From positions 2,418,001 to 2,482,000 of the forward strand of contig NBAY01000002.1 of the NCBI GenBank assembly GCA_002794775.1: a DNA stretch of 64,000 bases. The letters run 5' to 3'. The notes under the pieces were generated by a model. It was not told the origin of the DNA. It saw nothing but the letters and a program-made list of their open reading frames with translations, and ran no database searches. Source of the stretch: Porodaedalea pini (lineage: Eukaryota; Basidiomycota; Agaricomycetes; Hymenochaetales; Hymenochaetaceae). The translations under genes and the position numbers were made by a program. This document shows positions 41,847-53,619 of the stretch, in pieces; positions within the stretch are counted from its first letter, which is position 1, and each line of letters starts with the position of its first letter.

Positions 41847-44489
41847 TCAATACTGTCGAGTCGCGAGCGCGCGAATCTCATATAGGCACGAGCGGTCGGG
41901 TTCGGCGTACGAAGAACGAGAGTCGCTACGACCTAACGTCCAACCTTTCATCTCCGCACGATGCCGATTCTCTGCCGCGCGACAGAGTTCGACGAAGTTG
42001 TCTTCTAAGTCAAATGTCAACGAGGCGCGCGATCCATGGTCGCTATCTGATTGTGATTGCGAACGTGAGCGCACGCTCGGTGCTGGACTTGGCGTCTTCC
42101 TCGAGACATCTGAGTGGGTGCCAGTGTCGGTTGAAGTGGTTGCACAGACGACTGTGGCGCGGATCGTTCCGCCCTTCGCCTCCCAGTCGCCATCCTCCTC
42201 ATCGTCCGCAAGGTCCGCGAAGACATCTGGTTCTTCTTCGTCTGGCGGTAAGGTTGACATCCAGCACATGCGCACTGGATCAAAGACCATGTTGCCTACG
42301 ACGCGAGCGGTAGGACCGAAGTTTCCTGCAGGCGACCCACTTACGGATGATCCAGTGAGATGAGTGATGAGTGCTGGCCTGGCCGAGGCTGAATCAAAAT
42401 CTCGCAACGCCTGGTCATTCCCTTCCCATCGAAGTGTCTGAGGATTCCATCGCATCTCGCCCACGACTGTCAACCTCATTAGAAGACGAATGATCGAAAC
42501 TGAACACAAGAACTAACCTTTCGGTGTTCCTGCACCTCCCAAATTTCGAATGAGAGTTGGTTTTCGCCGAGTCTGGCCAGAGGACGAAGGTTTTCTTTTC
42601 TGAAGGTTCTCGTTTCTGGACAGACCTTCGAGTCGGCTTTGTTTATGCTTCAACGAAATTGTCGATGCGGAAGGCTGCAGCACATTTTCTGATACGTCAA
42701 ATCCACAATAAGCTTCCCGAACCACAAATTGACAGTATGTAAAAGGCGCACCCAACGCCTCCTTCCTTCTACGAATAGTACCTTTCGTAGACTCTTTCTC
42801 AATCTTCGGATAACTTCCTCCAGGGATACGGTTTTGGTTGCCCTTTGGCTGTACCCTGAACTTGGCCTCTTTATCTCGATCGGTGGGCAAGTCTTCAAAT
42901 GCGTCTAGCTCGGTTCCATCGCCAAAATCACGACGCTTTGGTCGCCGAGACGACTTGACCGGCGCAGAGGCCGAAGTGCTGGTTCTTGAAACAGGACGGA
43001 GTTGTGCAGGTATATTGGTTGGCGTGGGCGGTAAAGGAGGGGTAGGCGGAGGGAAAATACCAGAGATTGAAGGTCGAGTCTTCAGACGCGACAGCGAAGT
43101 AGGCATTGTGAGTCGCAATGCAGTAGGATTGTCAGACGGTGTTGTAGGTCTCGTCGGAGGCACATGCACGCCCCCTGTATTCATGCGACTCGTAGAATTG
43201 GTGTGCATTCGAGCACGCGAAGCTGCTGTCGTGGCGGAATAACCACGCGATTGTTGCGATGCGCTCGATTCCGGGGCGGACGACTCTTGTGCATTGCTTG
43301 TCTCCAACAATGATGAAAGAGATGCCTTCCTATTCAGCTTTCGAGAATTTGTTGGTGAGGTGGACTTCAACACTCCATGCGATTTCTGGCTTCGAATTTT
43401 CCCTTGTTTAGGGGCAATAAATGAAGACGGGGCCTGCATAGCCTGCGAGGAAGGCAAGGCTTGAAAAGTTTGTGCACGCCTGCTTGCAGGAGGTCGAAGT
43501 GGCGGCGAGGTCGAAATACGACACGCTGCACGACTTGTCGAACCCGTCTGCTCAGCCGGTGTTTTGGGGCGGTCACCCTTTAAGCGCGACGAAGGCCTGA
43601 GTGTTGTCGACGTACGAGCGGGCATGCTATTGCTTCTCGCAGTTGCTGTTCCGCCACGTTTCGTCTCCTGCGTTTGGGCAAATTTGCTCGGACTAAGATC
43701 GTCATCGCCATTGATAACTAAACCAATTTCGAAGTCGTCCTCAGGATCTGGAGACGCCACATTGACTCGTTCCTCAATCTTCGGAATTTTCTTCTTCAGA
43801 TCGAGTATTTTTGTCAGATGTTTACGTCCCTGATCGCTTTCAAAGAGCCCTGTCGGGATGACCAAGCCATCCAAGTCATTATCTTCATCGTCATTGCAGT
43901 CGATATCGGTGTCAGGTAATGAGATGACCGTGGAATTGTTAGAGGGATGGAAACCAAGGGTGGAGTACGCGTCCGATGAAGAGGCAGACGAGGACGTGTG
44001 GTCACGGTCGCCCCATTCCAACGAGGCTTTCGAGCCTCTGTGGTGAAGAGACAAAGGCCGCAGTGACAATTGCGTGAGATCGGATGGAATGGAGAAGTCG
44101 GCCTCCATGTCATCATCCAACGATGTCCCGCTGTCCGAGGCCTTGACCAGCGCCGTAGGGAGTGCAGAGATTTTTATAGTTGAGATGCCTTCATCGTCAT
44201 CCCCATCAACCGGAGAGGCCGTTTCGGAGGTTGTGCTGAGCGAAGGGCGGATAGAGACCATCGTGCCTTTGGCAAAAGAACTTCGTCGTAAAGGCGTACC
44301 CTGAGCAACCGGAACAGCCTTCGCTCCTCCCGTCTTCCCTAAATCCATTTCCAAGTCCCAATCCTCTTCATCCTCCTTATCCCAGTCGCCCACCTGGGAC
44401 GCAGAAATATCGACACCGTCTGGGAGATCAAAGTCCGCGTCGGGCCATTCTTCACTTGCGTGAGTGGGCGCGGGAATAGTGACCATCAT
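41847..44489 (-). CDS. BYR4: Byr4/Bfa1-like subunit of the septation-network GAP
   Basis: Byr4 pairs with Cdc16 to inactivate the GTPase Spg1 at spindle poles and so controls septation (Bfa1-Bub2-Tem1 in budding yeast). I start it at the ATG at 44487-44489 (MMVTIPAPTHASEEWPDADF) because the frame beyond begins only with TTG. N-terminal blocks are DFDLPDGVDISASQ, WDKEDEEDWDLEMDLGKTGG and the coil GRKHLTKILDLKKKIPKIEE. A long Ser/Pro-rich middle follows. After an intron (donor GTTAGT near 42508, acceptor GACAG near 42470) comes the diagnostic end: VVGEMRWNPQTLRWEGNDQA, then RVVGNMVFDPVRMCWMSTLP. The stop is at 41847. An intron near 42740 is possible but not certain. Confidence 0.85.
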
Positions 44490-44889
44490 CGTTGTCAATG
44501 GGATAGGTGGTGTCTAGCCCTGCCTTTGGCGCGAAGAGGGGGCTGATAGCGTGTGGACCGAACAGTAGGGGCAAGGCGGAATAGGAGGTTGTCGGAAGAA
44601 GACCAGCAATGGAGACAAACGGGAGTTAAAGAGTAAAGGAAAGACAGCAGCAGTGCATAGGGGTGAAAGCGTCAAGCCAGGATATTCTAAAGAAATAAAA
44701 AGACGGTGGGGCAAAGAGCAGACAAATACAAGGTGATTGTTGCTGCAACTGAAGGCCTCGAGGCGGCGCAGTGTACGCGCTGATGTTGTTTGGTCTAACA
44801 GGAGACAGCGAGGCCGAAGGCCAAATACAGCTCGGCACTTTCCCGTCACACGCTCAAAAATATCCTTGAATTATATCATCATTTTTCTA
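44490..44889. other. Intergenic region, 400 bp
   Basis: Upstream of BYR4 and downstream of NRDE2, both on the minus strand. Purine-rich on the plus strand, consistent with a pyrimidine-rich promoter or 5' UTR of BYR4. No coding evidence. Confidence 0.45.
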
Positions 44890-47800
44890 CTAGTAAGGCA
44901 TCAATCTCCTCAACTCCCGACTTTCGTATTCCTGCTCGTCCTCATTCTCCTTTGCACTTTGATCTGTGTCGGACTCTCCCCCATAGGCATCAATGCCATG
45001 ATTCTCCAACAATTCTCCCAGCGAGTGACGAAGCCGGATACCCCGTTCGGCCATCGTATCTGATAAGTCTATCAACTCCCGCCGGGTATAAACATGCTGT
45101 AAATCCTCGTCAAACGCGAGCAGATATAGTTCTATATGCCAAACGTCAAATTTGAAATCAGTAGCACATAAAAAACAACTTCCAGTACCTTTTACAAGAG
45201 GGCACTCCCCGAGCGCCCTGAAGAGTACTGCTTTGGCTCTCTTCACGTTGCCTGCCGCAATCTCGAATTTAACATAGACTTTCCAGAGAATTGCACTCCC
45301 TTTGGTCCTAATACTATCGTTAATGGTGCTTGATATTTTCCTGAATTGTGTTACTCACCTGTCAGAGGTGACAGCAGCTTCAAGGCCTGCTCTCACTCGC
45401 TCGACTTCACCCAACCATCGTCCCTCCTCCCAGTTTGCGATCCAAACCTCAATGAGCCGCCTTGTCACAGATTTATCCTGAAGCCCGTTGGGCATGTTCT
45501 CGTTCAGCAACCCTCTCACTCTACCCCATATACCTTCGCCCTTCTCACATTCCAAGAACAGCCCGAGTATGATGCTGTTGCTCGGATAGGCATCAAGAGC
45601 CACCCGTACGAGTTCTCGAAGGACAGCAGGAGGCGCGTGATTGCGAAGTGTCACCGTATAGTGATATACCATAAGCAGCCACGCCACTGTAAGCGACTCG
45701 TGCTGCAAGCTTCCAGTTTCCTCGGAAGCAAGAAGGTTTTCTGATACTTTGATCGCTGTGTCGAGCGTTCCAATCAAGAATTCGAGCAGGATTCGCAACT
45801 TGATCCACTTAAGGCGAAATCTCCACTCAGGAACAACGTTTTGTTGACAAAACTCCTCAAGCCGACGCTTTGCCCGGAGAATGGGCAAGGACGCTCTCGT
45901 GCTCGGTTGTCCCGCCGCATGAAGAATAATTCCTCGCGCAGCATCACTTTTCGAAAGAAGCCACTCGAGCTCGGCGGAGCCCCACCAAAGACAAACTACA
46001 CTGGGTTCGCTGCTCTTCGCTAGTGACTGAAGCCCGACGCGGTACACTTTGCGCGCCTTTTCGTACTTTTGTCTAATGCGCTCCAAGTAGGCGTGAGAGG
46101 CAAGAAGTTCTGCTGATGAGCTATTCTCAGAGAGCAGGGTTTGTGAACGTTTTAAGGCGCTGTAGAATTTGACTTGAGAAACGATCGTAATGGAAAAGGT
46201 ATAGAAGATTTACCTTTCGCCTTGAGGAAACGATGCTTCAAATGCAAGGTCTACTATATCCCAGTACAAACCGTCATCCTCATGCCGAAGTTTCTTTAAA
46301 ATACGACTGAGGTGCACGGTTTTCTTCAGTAACAAATTCTTGCAATCAGAATAAAAGACAGACCTCATAACATCAGTTATATCAGAGTCAAACCCGGATA
46401 AACAGTGTCTACTCCACATCCTATGCTTGCCGTCGACCATCAGACCTTCCAACGGTTCAAGTACACCCATACTCCAAGACTTGATTGCACCGAAGCTCTG
46501 AGCATACTCCTTTTCCCGGCCAATGATCACGCCGGTATAAGAGTCCGCTGTGATCATACCATGTTTATTTTGGCGAGGAAAGAGGGATTTCAAAAACGAA
46601 GGCTGCAAGAACGACGTATCTGCCCAGCGATCATCCGAAGCAAGGCCTGTAGAGGATAATGCGGAAGAGAGACCGGGAATGGGGAGTCCTAGGTACGAGA
46701 GCCAAATGAGTCGGAACATGTCTCGACCTCTTGCCGTTCGCAGATCAACTAAGAAGGGTCGAATATCTGAGAATAATATTGTTGTATATGGGTCATCCTC
46801 GTTTTCGTCCTCCTCATACCCATAATCGTCCTCGTCTTCCGAATTGTCACTCTCCTCCTCCTTGCTCGGCACCCGAGCTGGGAAAATCAAGAACCTATCT
46901 GATTCCACCTCGTCGAAATGCCAAATCTCGTACGGGTCACCGCTCTGATATTCGCCAATCTGGCGCGGTCTTCTACCAGAGTCCCCCTTCTTGTTGATCT
47001 TCCAAGTCTTCCAGCCCTTCGCCCGGGCTTCCCCTACTCGAGGCACTTCAGACTCCCAGAATGCTTCCAGAGAATTAAGCTGTCCCTCGAAAGGAGACCT
47101 TTTGTCCTCTTCTGGTATATTGAAAGACCTTGTGATAAAATTCGGTGAGCAGAACGCAAGGTGTTTCACAGTAACTTAGACACACAGCTCAGCTTGCGCC
47201 TGGAAAAGGGCAAACCCGCGTTCAACATAGCCTGTAAAAGAAGTTCATGTACTTCATATTGAATATACCTGTGACAAAGTCAGCTTACCGGCCTGCCTAA
47301 AGAAGGTCGCAATTCTCCAAAATATTCGTAGTTTCGCATAGTCGGCGTCCTCATCGGCTGGGCCGCTGGCAACAAGGCCCGTTGCCTTGACTGCATTTCT
47401 CACCGCAGTGCTGAAACTTGGCGTGGCTCGCATTGTCCAATCAAGCCATTCGATATACATATCTGCAGAGCTGATAACTTTCAGAGCCTCCTCCCATTCC
47501 TCTCTCATTCTTTTTACCTCCCAGATGTTTTCTCCAGCCTTCAGATACTTCAGGCGAAGGAGAAGAGAGCGAGCGTTGGTAGGATGTGCGGACAATGCCC
47601 GTCCTAAGATCGACACAGAGATCTCGGCACGCACTGTTTCTGCGTTTTTGCTCGAAGGTGTTATACCGTTGATGGAATGTTGTAGCAGAAGTAGCCAGTC
47701 TGACAGGGATGTCGGATCCCTTGCGAGACGCTGCTCTAGACCGCGAAGAGATTCTTCGCGGGCAGACATGGGTGACGTGTCGGAGTCATTCTCAGAAGAC

Positions 47801-48651
47801 TCACTCCCGCTCCGTGACGAAGAGTCCGAGTTCGAATCATCTTCATTGTCGAGAGTAATCGAACGATACGCTTGATCCTTCTCTTTTCCCTTTCGCGAAG
47901 GTAGTCTAACAAACCCATCCACTTCCTCGTATTTGAGCAGTGTTTTGGCGGACGCGGTGAGCCTATGAGTCTGCCCTGACGCTAGTAGTGCGCGAGCGCG
48001 AGAGTCTGTCAACTGAGGAGCCTGGTAACATTGGAACTCAATGACTGTGTAACCATGTAAAGTACCGACATACCCTGTTGTACCATTCTGGTTCACCGAT
48101 CTCAAGCCCTTTGCTTCCTCTATGGATAACGGCTAAGTTGGACTCGAGGCCAAGCACCTTCTTTCCCCCTTATATTTTCATTAGCAAATAGATGACAATG
48201 AATAATGAGACTCACGACCGACGTGCCAGTATTTCGGAATGTCCCCCGCATGCAGTGAACCGTATGTGATATTCAGTTCGTCCCCCTTTCGGTCTTGAAA
48301 GAAGAAGCGGTTATAGCTCTCTGACGCTGTTGCATTTTTCTTGTCAAGCTCTCGGTCTTCGTTGTAAGACGCGCTCTGCCTCTTCCGGTGCTTCGACGAA
48401 TGCTCGCGTTCGCCGCCGTCATCGCGGTCATGTTTCTTCTTCCTTTTTTCGCGTTTATCACGTTCGAGCTTTCTCTCCTTTACTTCTTCCTGTCCCCTTT
48501 CATTCTCGGGTTTACGTTTCTTCTCTTTATGTTTGCTGTGCCTAGTAGTTTCGGGCTCCTTGGCAGACTCAGGACGGGAATTCGAACTAGGTTCCAAGTC
48601 AGGAAAAGAGCCAAAGACAGGAGGGAAGGACGAAAACGACGGAGCAGACAT
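44890..48651 (-). CDS. NRDE2 homolog, nuclear RNA-surveillance protein
   Basis: NRDE2 proteins bind the RNA helicase Mtr4 and act in nuclear RNA surveillance or nuclear RNAi. The start is the ATG at 48649-48651 (MSAPSFSSFPPVFGSFPDLE), followed by a very basic Arg/Lys/Glu/Asp region (KERKLERDKREKRKKKHDRD), then NRFFFQDRKGDELNITYGSL and YVGTLHGYTVIEFQCYQAPQ. The NRDE2 signature is RDPTSLSDWLLLLQHSINGI, followed by SILGRALSAHPTNARSLLLR and WEEALKVISSADMYIEWLDW, typical HAT/TPR-like helical repeats. Middle and C-terminal exons continue with GQLNSLEAFWESEVPRVGEA and VRKTVHLSRILKKL-type repeats. The last exon ends GIDAYGGESDTDQSAKENED and RELRRLMPY at 44890. About six or more introns. Confidence 0.8.
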
Positions 48652-48894
48652 ATTAGGTAGATCGAAGATAGTTGATGCTCAATTCTCCTACAAGTCGTAA
48701 AGCATGGTAGTCTGCGATTTCGCAACCAAAGCGCGTCGCGTCAGCGAAGTGGGCGTGAGATGCGTCGATCATCGGGGCCGAGCACTTTTTCAAGAGTCGA
48801 AAGCAACTTGAACTTGAACTTGAAGCAGCTTGACCCATCATACGATTCAGAACGTACATTGAACTTTCTTTTCCTTTTCGTTTTTATCTCGGCT
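48652..48894. promoter_or_regulatory. Shared divergent promoter, NRDE2 and NIP7
   Basis: The 243 bp between divergent start codons must contain both promoters. Confidence 0.5.
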
Positions 48895-49700
48895 ATGCGT
48901 CCTCTCACGGAGGATGAGAGCAAATTGGTGTTTACCAAGCTCGCAAACTACATCGTGCGCCTCGATCTTTCTCTTGTTCTGGAACGAAACTGACTTTGAT
49001 CGAAATCCCAGGGAAAGAACCTCGTTCATCTCATAGACAGGCCGGACGAGCCATATTGCTTTCGCCTACATAGGGATCGAGTGTTCTATGTCTCTGAGTC
49101 AATGATGAAACTCGCCATCTCCGTTGCACGTCCGAACCTGGTCAGCCTAGGAACATGCTTCGGAAAATTCAGCAAGAGCGGCAAGTTCAAGCTCCACATA
49201 ACCTGCCTGGACCATCTAGCCCAGTATGCTAAATATAAGGTACGAAATTCTCGAATATACATTGATGCTTTCTGAATGCGTTTGTGCAGGTGTGGATCAA
49301 GCCCAACGGCGAAATGCCCTTCTTGTATGGGAACCACGTTGTAAAGGCACATTTGGGGAGGATAACGGAGGATACGCCGGAGCATCAGGGTGTAGTAGTT
49401 TTCAGCATGAACGATACGCCCCTTGTACGTCTGAACTTGCTTAATCTGTAGCTGGTAGTGCTAACATTCAATCAGGGTTTCGGTGTCACCGCCCGGTCGA
49501 CGGTAGATACACGAAAACTGGATCCGACTGCTATTATCGTGTTTCACCAAGCGTATGTGCTTTTGACTTGTCCTGTTCACTAGCTGATTAGAATCCCTCG
49601 TAGTGATGTTGGTGAATATCTTCGGGACGAGGTACGTCATGGACATTGATGGACTCGCAATAAATACTGACCCTTCTCCCTTCAGGATACGCTTTTTTAA
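48895..49700 (+). CDS. NIP7: Nip7, 60S ribosome biogenesis factor
   Basis: Nip7 is a PUA-domain protein needed for 27S pre-rRNA processing. Exon 1 reads [20 protein letters not shown]. Exon 2 has [40 protein letters not shown] sequence (here [20 protein letters not shown]) and [20 protein letters not shown], then [11 protein letters not shown]. The C-terminal PUA part, [20 protein letters not shown] with [18 protein letters not shown] and [20 protein letters not shown], follows. A 28-nt exon encodes DVGEYLRDE and the last exon only DTLF plus the stop (49686-49700). All known blocks are present, so it is complete. Confidence 0.92.
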
Positions 49701-50741
49701 GTTGTTTTGTCTCTTGCTATTTGTCTGCTACGTTACCTCTCATGATTGAGTTTGTATAAAAAAGAAAAGTATTGTATCGCTTTGTTACAGTGTAATATCT
49801 CATATGTTTGCCGTGTTAGGTGCCCTTGTCTAGCGCCTGGTGCTACTAACGGCTATTTAAAAGACCGTTCACTCGACGTAGTAAGGGAAGGCAGGTTTTT
49901 CATCACCAGATCATCCTCCGAACAATGCGTCAGTCCGAGTCATTCAGACCATCTGTCTCAGAAACGTCGTAGGCGACTCGAAATCCTTCAAGAATTCTCT
50001 CGACTTCGAGTGCCTTCAGACACCTTAGGGCATCAGAGGAGAAACTGAGAGCGGTGTCGCTACGGTCTATATGCACGTTATTGCAGAGAAGACCCAACAA
50101 AACGATGACAGACGAGCGAGATGAACGTCATCAGTTTCGATTAGTGATTAGTGGCGTATCTGGACTGTCAGTCAGTGGAATTCGATTCCGCTACCAAGTT
50201 GCCTGCAAACAAGGTTCAGCGCGCACTGTCAATGAACAATGATCGTATTCAAGGGACTACGTAGTGCTGTTTGAGTTGAGATGGACGCGGAGGTCGATGA
50301 ACGTGGGATGGTGAAATTATTTTATTGACATTGTCACGAACTATCTCGCTCGAAAGTCAAGTCATGCTCAGATGCTTTCTTAAGCTTGTTGTCGAAAGTA
50401 GTCTTTCGTTTACATTTATTTACCTGGAGCTCATCTCTGATGCGGGAATGATCGACATTTGACGTTGGCCACAGCTCTATCTCCCTTCCTCACTAGTACT
50501 ACCCTAGCGGAATTGTAGAGGAAACTTCAGGGGGCGGAGGCTATAGGCCATCAAATTCGCGAGGTGATAGGATGTTGGCTGAACAGAAAATCCTCTCAAT
50601 CGGTTCTGGTCGCCTTATCAGCTGCTCCGGCCGCCGACATGTATATAAACACCTCTTCTCCACATCCATATGCTTCGTCCATCGAAAGACTGATTCCGTC
50701 TCGGTCCACTTCGTTTAGCTCTCGAAGCTTCAGCCCTCAGA
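49701..50741. other. Intergenic region, 1041 bp
   Basis: Between NIP7 and the MFS permease on the same strand. Short frames occur, but none shows family motifs or good splice continuity. The last 250 bp probably hold the permease promoter. I see no tRNA-like cloverleaf. Confidence 0.45.
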
Positions 50742-53403
50742 ATGCGTGGTTCCGACGCGTCAGCGACTTCCGCGAAGGACGACTCGATCGACGACAAGCA
50801 CTACATCAATCAGCCTGCTAGTGACTCCAATCTTGCTAAGAATACCACGGTTGATGCTAGTGCTGTCGAGTGTGCGGAGCCTTCGAATGTGGACGAGAAG
50901 AAGCTCATGCGGAAAATCGACCTTTATATTGTACCATGGCTCTCACTCTTGTATCTTTTGAACTCACTCGACAGGGCTACTATCGGAAATGCGGAGGTGA
51001 CTAAACTTTATTGATTTTCGAGTCAAGTCCCGCATATGCTAACATACACACCGTTCCAGCTCTATGGAATGGCAACTGATCTAAAGCTCAGCGATAAGCA
51101 GTATCTCCTCGCGCTCACATGTTTCTTTTTTCCCTACTCCTTGTTTGAGGTCTGTCGCACCTCAGGACTATATAATTTCGGTATTATACTGACCATATCC
51201 GTTCACAGTTGCCAAGTAACATCTTGTTGAAGAGACTGAGGCCGTCGAGATGGCTTTCATTCCTTATCCTCTGCTGGGGCATTGTCTTGGTCAGGGTCAT
51301 TTGAACGATTGAACTAACGACAGGTTGACAAAAGCTCGAACAGACAATGCATGGAGTCGTCAAAGACTACGGAGGCCTCGTTAGTAAGTTTTCTCGTTTG
51401 TGTGAGTCATCACAGGGTCACCCATACCTGTCGACATAGCTGTGAGAGTGCTGTTAGGCTTTTTCGAAGCTGGTCTATATCCAGGACTTGCCTTCTATTT
51501 TTCCTGGTGAGCACGTTTCGCGGCATAGATTTCTGAGCATGTTTCTGACGTTTACGCAGCTGGTACAGACGCACGGAGCTGGGAACTCGTGTTGCCTTAT
51601 TCTTTACGTCTGCGACAGTAGCTGGTGCCTTCGGTTCGTTCTTTATTTCTATGCCTTGCCCAAACCCGTTTGATATGTTCTCTTTCTCTTCTAGGCGGCC
51701 TCCTTGCAGCTGCCATCTCTAACATGGACGGGATTGGCGGCAAGAGAGGATGGGAATGGATCTTCATAATCGAGGGACTCTTGACAGTTGTAGTGGCGGT
51801 TATTTCCTTCTGGATGGTCCACGACTTTCCTGATACTGCCAGATTTTTGAGCACGGAAGAAAGTAAACCTTCGACATCTTTCTCCTGGGCCCCTGCTGAG
51901 TTGATCCTTCTTTGTATCAGGGGATTTCGTTATCAGCCGTCTACAGTCAGACCAGCAGTTCAGTGCTGGTGGCGAAAAGTTCCAAATGAAGTACGTCTGG
52001 CAGTGCCTGACGGATGTGAAGACATGGATTGCAAGTACGTAGAGCATACAGTGGATTATGCTATTGGTTTAAATAACGAGCTTTCGCTAGTGGGGATCTA
52101 CATGGGGTTGTAAGTCCTTCCAACTAGCGCCATGGTCGCCGCTGACGTCCGCTATAGTGACGGGCCATTATTCGCATTCTCCCTGTTCACGCCTACCATT
52201 ATAAATGAGGTGCGTCACCATTCGTTATTCACATTCAGGTTCTTATATCGTAGTTCTCATGCCTCTTTCTGAACTTTTCTAGCTTGGTACGTGGACGCAT
52301 GAGATCACTGTGTTCCCTATCTTCAAGGGATCGTTTGGTTAATGCTCGATGCAGGATACACTTCGACTGTTGCAAACCTACTCTCCGTTCCGGTCTATGC
52401 ATGGGGCTGCCTTGTAACTCTTTTCGTTGGATTCTTTGGTGACAGGATCGGACAGCGAGCATATCTCAACATGTTGGTGTTCAGCTTTTTTCAACTATCG
52501 TTGTCAATGTATTGACTGCTCTTTCTCTCGGCTTAGGGCTCTCTTCGCGGGCGGTATGTCCAATCGCACGTTTGCATCGAGCGAACACGATCTAATATTT
52601 TCTTGATAGGCATGGCCGGATATATCATACTCATTGCATCTCGTAACGCTGCCTTGTCGTACTTTGCCTGTTTCTTGGGCGCCTCGTGAGTGTCAGCCCG
52701 GCTTTTTTGCCTACGGAGAATAGCCATATTGATACCTCTTCCACCTTCTTTCCATGAAGTGGCATATATCCACTGATTCGTACGTCCTGGCAGATACCTT
52801 TCATAATGGCATACATTAATTTTGACTTGACTTGCAGCGAATTCGGTGTAAGCTACACACCCCCTCGCCTCCTTTTACCCAGAGTTTAATAGCTTTCCGA
52901 CAGTGCCTGGGTTTCCGCGAATACCGAAGGCTCGTACAAGCGTAGTGCCGTGCTTGCTCTGGCGATTGGCTGGTTCGTGTTTTGGTCGATACGGATTTAT
53001 ATATGTCATGCTCATGTTCTCATGCAGGGGAAACCTGAACGGAGCCGTAACTTCAAACGTGGTAAGTAAACACCATCCTCTCAGGACTCCTGCACTTCAT
53101 GCCTGCACGCCCAAATTCACGAGCATTCCTTTTCACATCTCACAGTACCGCTCGAAAGACAAGCCGTGGTATTCGCTTGGACACGGCATCGTGCTCGCAT
53201 ACATCGCCATTGGGTTCATCAGCTCGCTCATCCTGCGCGTCGTGCTCAAGGCCGAGAATGCACGGAGGGCACGCGGAGAGCGCGACGAAGTCATCGGCGA
53301 CCCGAATACGAGCGGCAAGAAGGGTGTGACTGTGTACGAGAGCGTTAACGCGGCGAAGATTGACAAGGGTGACTATTGGAGTGGTTTCAGATACACGCTG
53401 TAA
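50742..53403 (+). CDS. MFS permease, Dal5/allantoate (anion:cation symporter) type
   Basis: A 12-helix plasma-membrane transporter. The start is the ATG at 50742 (MRGSDASATSAKDDSIDDKH). The exons join into DEKKLMRKIDLYIVPWLSLL, LYLLNSLDRATIGNA, LKLSDKQYLLALTCFFFPYS, the diagnostic LPSNILLKRLRPSRW, VRVLLGFFEAGLYPGLAFYF, WYRRTELGTRVALFFTSATV and KRGWEWIFIIEGLLTVVVAV. Later parts are RLQSDQQFSAGGEKFQMKYV, the exon chain MGIYMGFDGPLFAFSLFTPT, INE-LG-YTSTVANLLSVP, GLSS-type loops, MAGYIILIASRNAALSYFAC and IPNSVAWVSANTEGSYKRSA. The end is WSGFRYTL. Typical substrates are carboxylates, allantoate or vitamins, but the one here is unknown. The gene is exceptionally fragmented, with five coding exons of 20 nt or less. 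No frameshift is needed. Confidence 0.82.
52091..52847 (+). other. Microexon series of the MFS permease: 19, 4, 17, 20 and 10 nt
   Basis: Exons at 52091-52109 (19 nt), 52283-52286 (CTTG, 4 nt), 52537-52553 (17 nt), 52760-52779 (20 nt) and 52838-52847 (10 nt). Each has an AG acceptor and a GT donor, most of them close to consensus (GTAAGT, GTACGT, GTATGT, GTACGT, GTAAGC). They fit the phases of longer exons between them and rebuild conserved MFS loops, for example INE-LG-YTSTVANLLS and GIYPLI-PNSV-AWVSANTEGS. Confidence 0.7.
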
Positions 53404-53619
53404 AACGTCTCCGGATAGCTGTCACGTAGATATAGGTTTCATGAATGTAACTTGGTCATTGCGCATGTTTTTAATGTCCTGAGCCCTGATATGAATAACT
53501 TGAAAGCGTTACTTGGTCAGATGAGAGAGGGATGAATGTGTATGTGATTATGCAAACGTTGACTTGATTATAACATGCCATGCGCTACGATAAACCTGGT
53601 AGAGGAAAGGTACCCGTGG

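Noticed and set aside
49801..50250. Possible small genes in the NIP7-MFS interval
   Set aside because: The open frames are short, lack splice continuity and have no recognisable motif.
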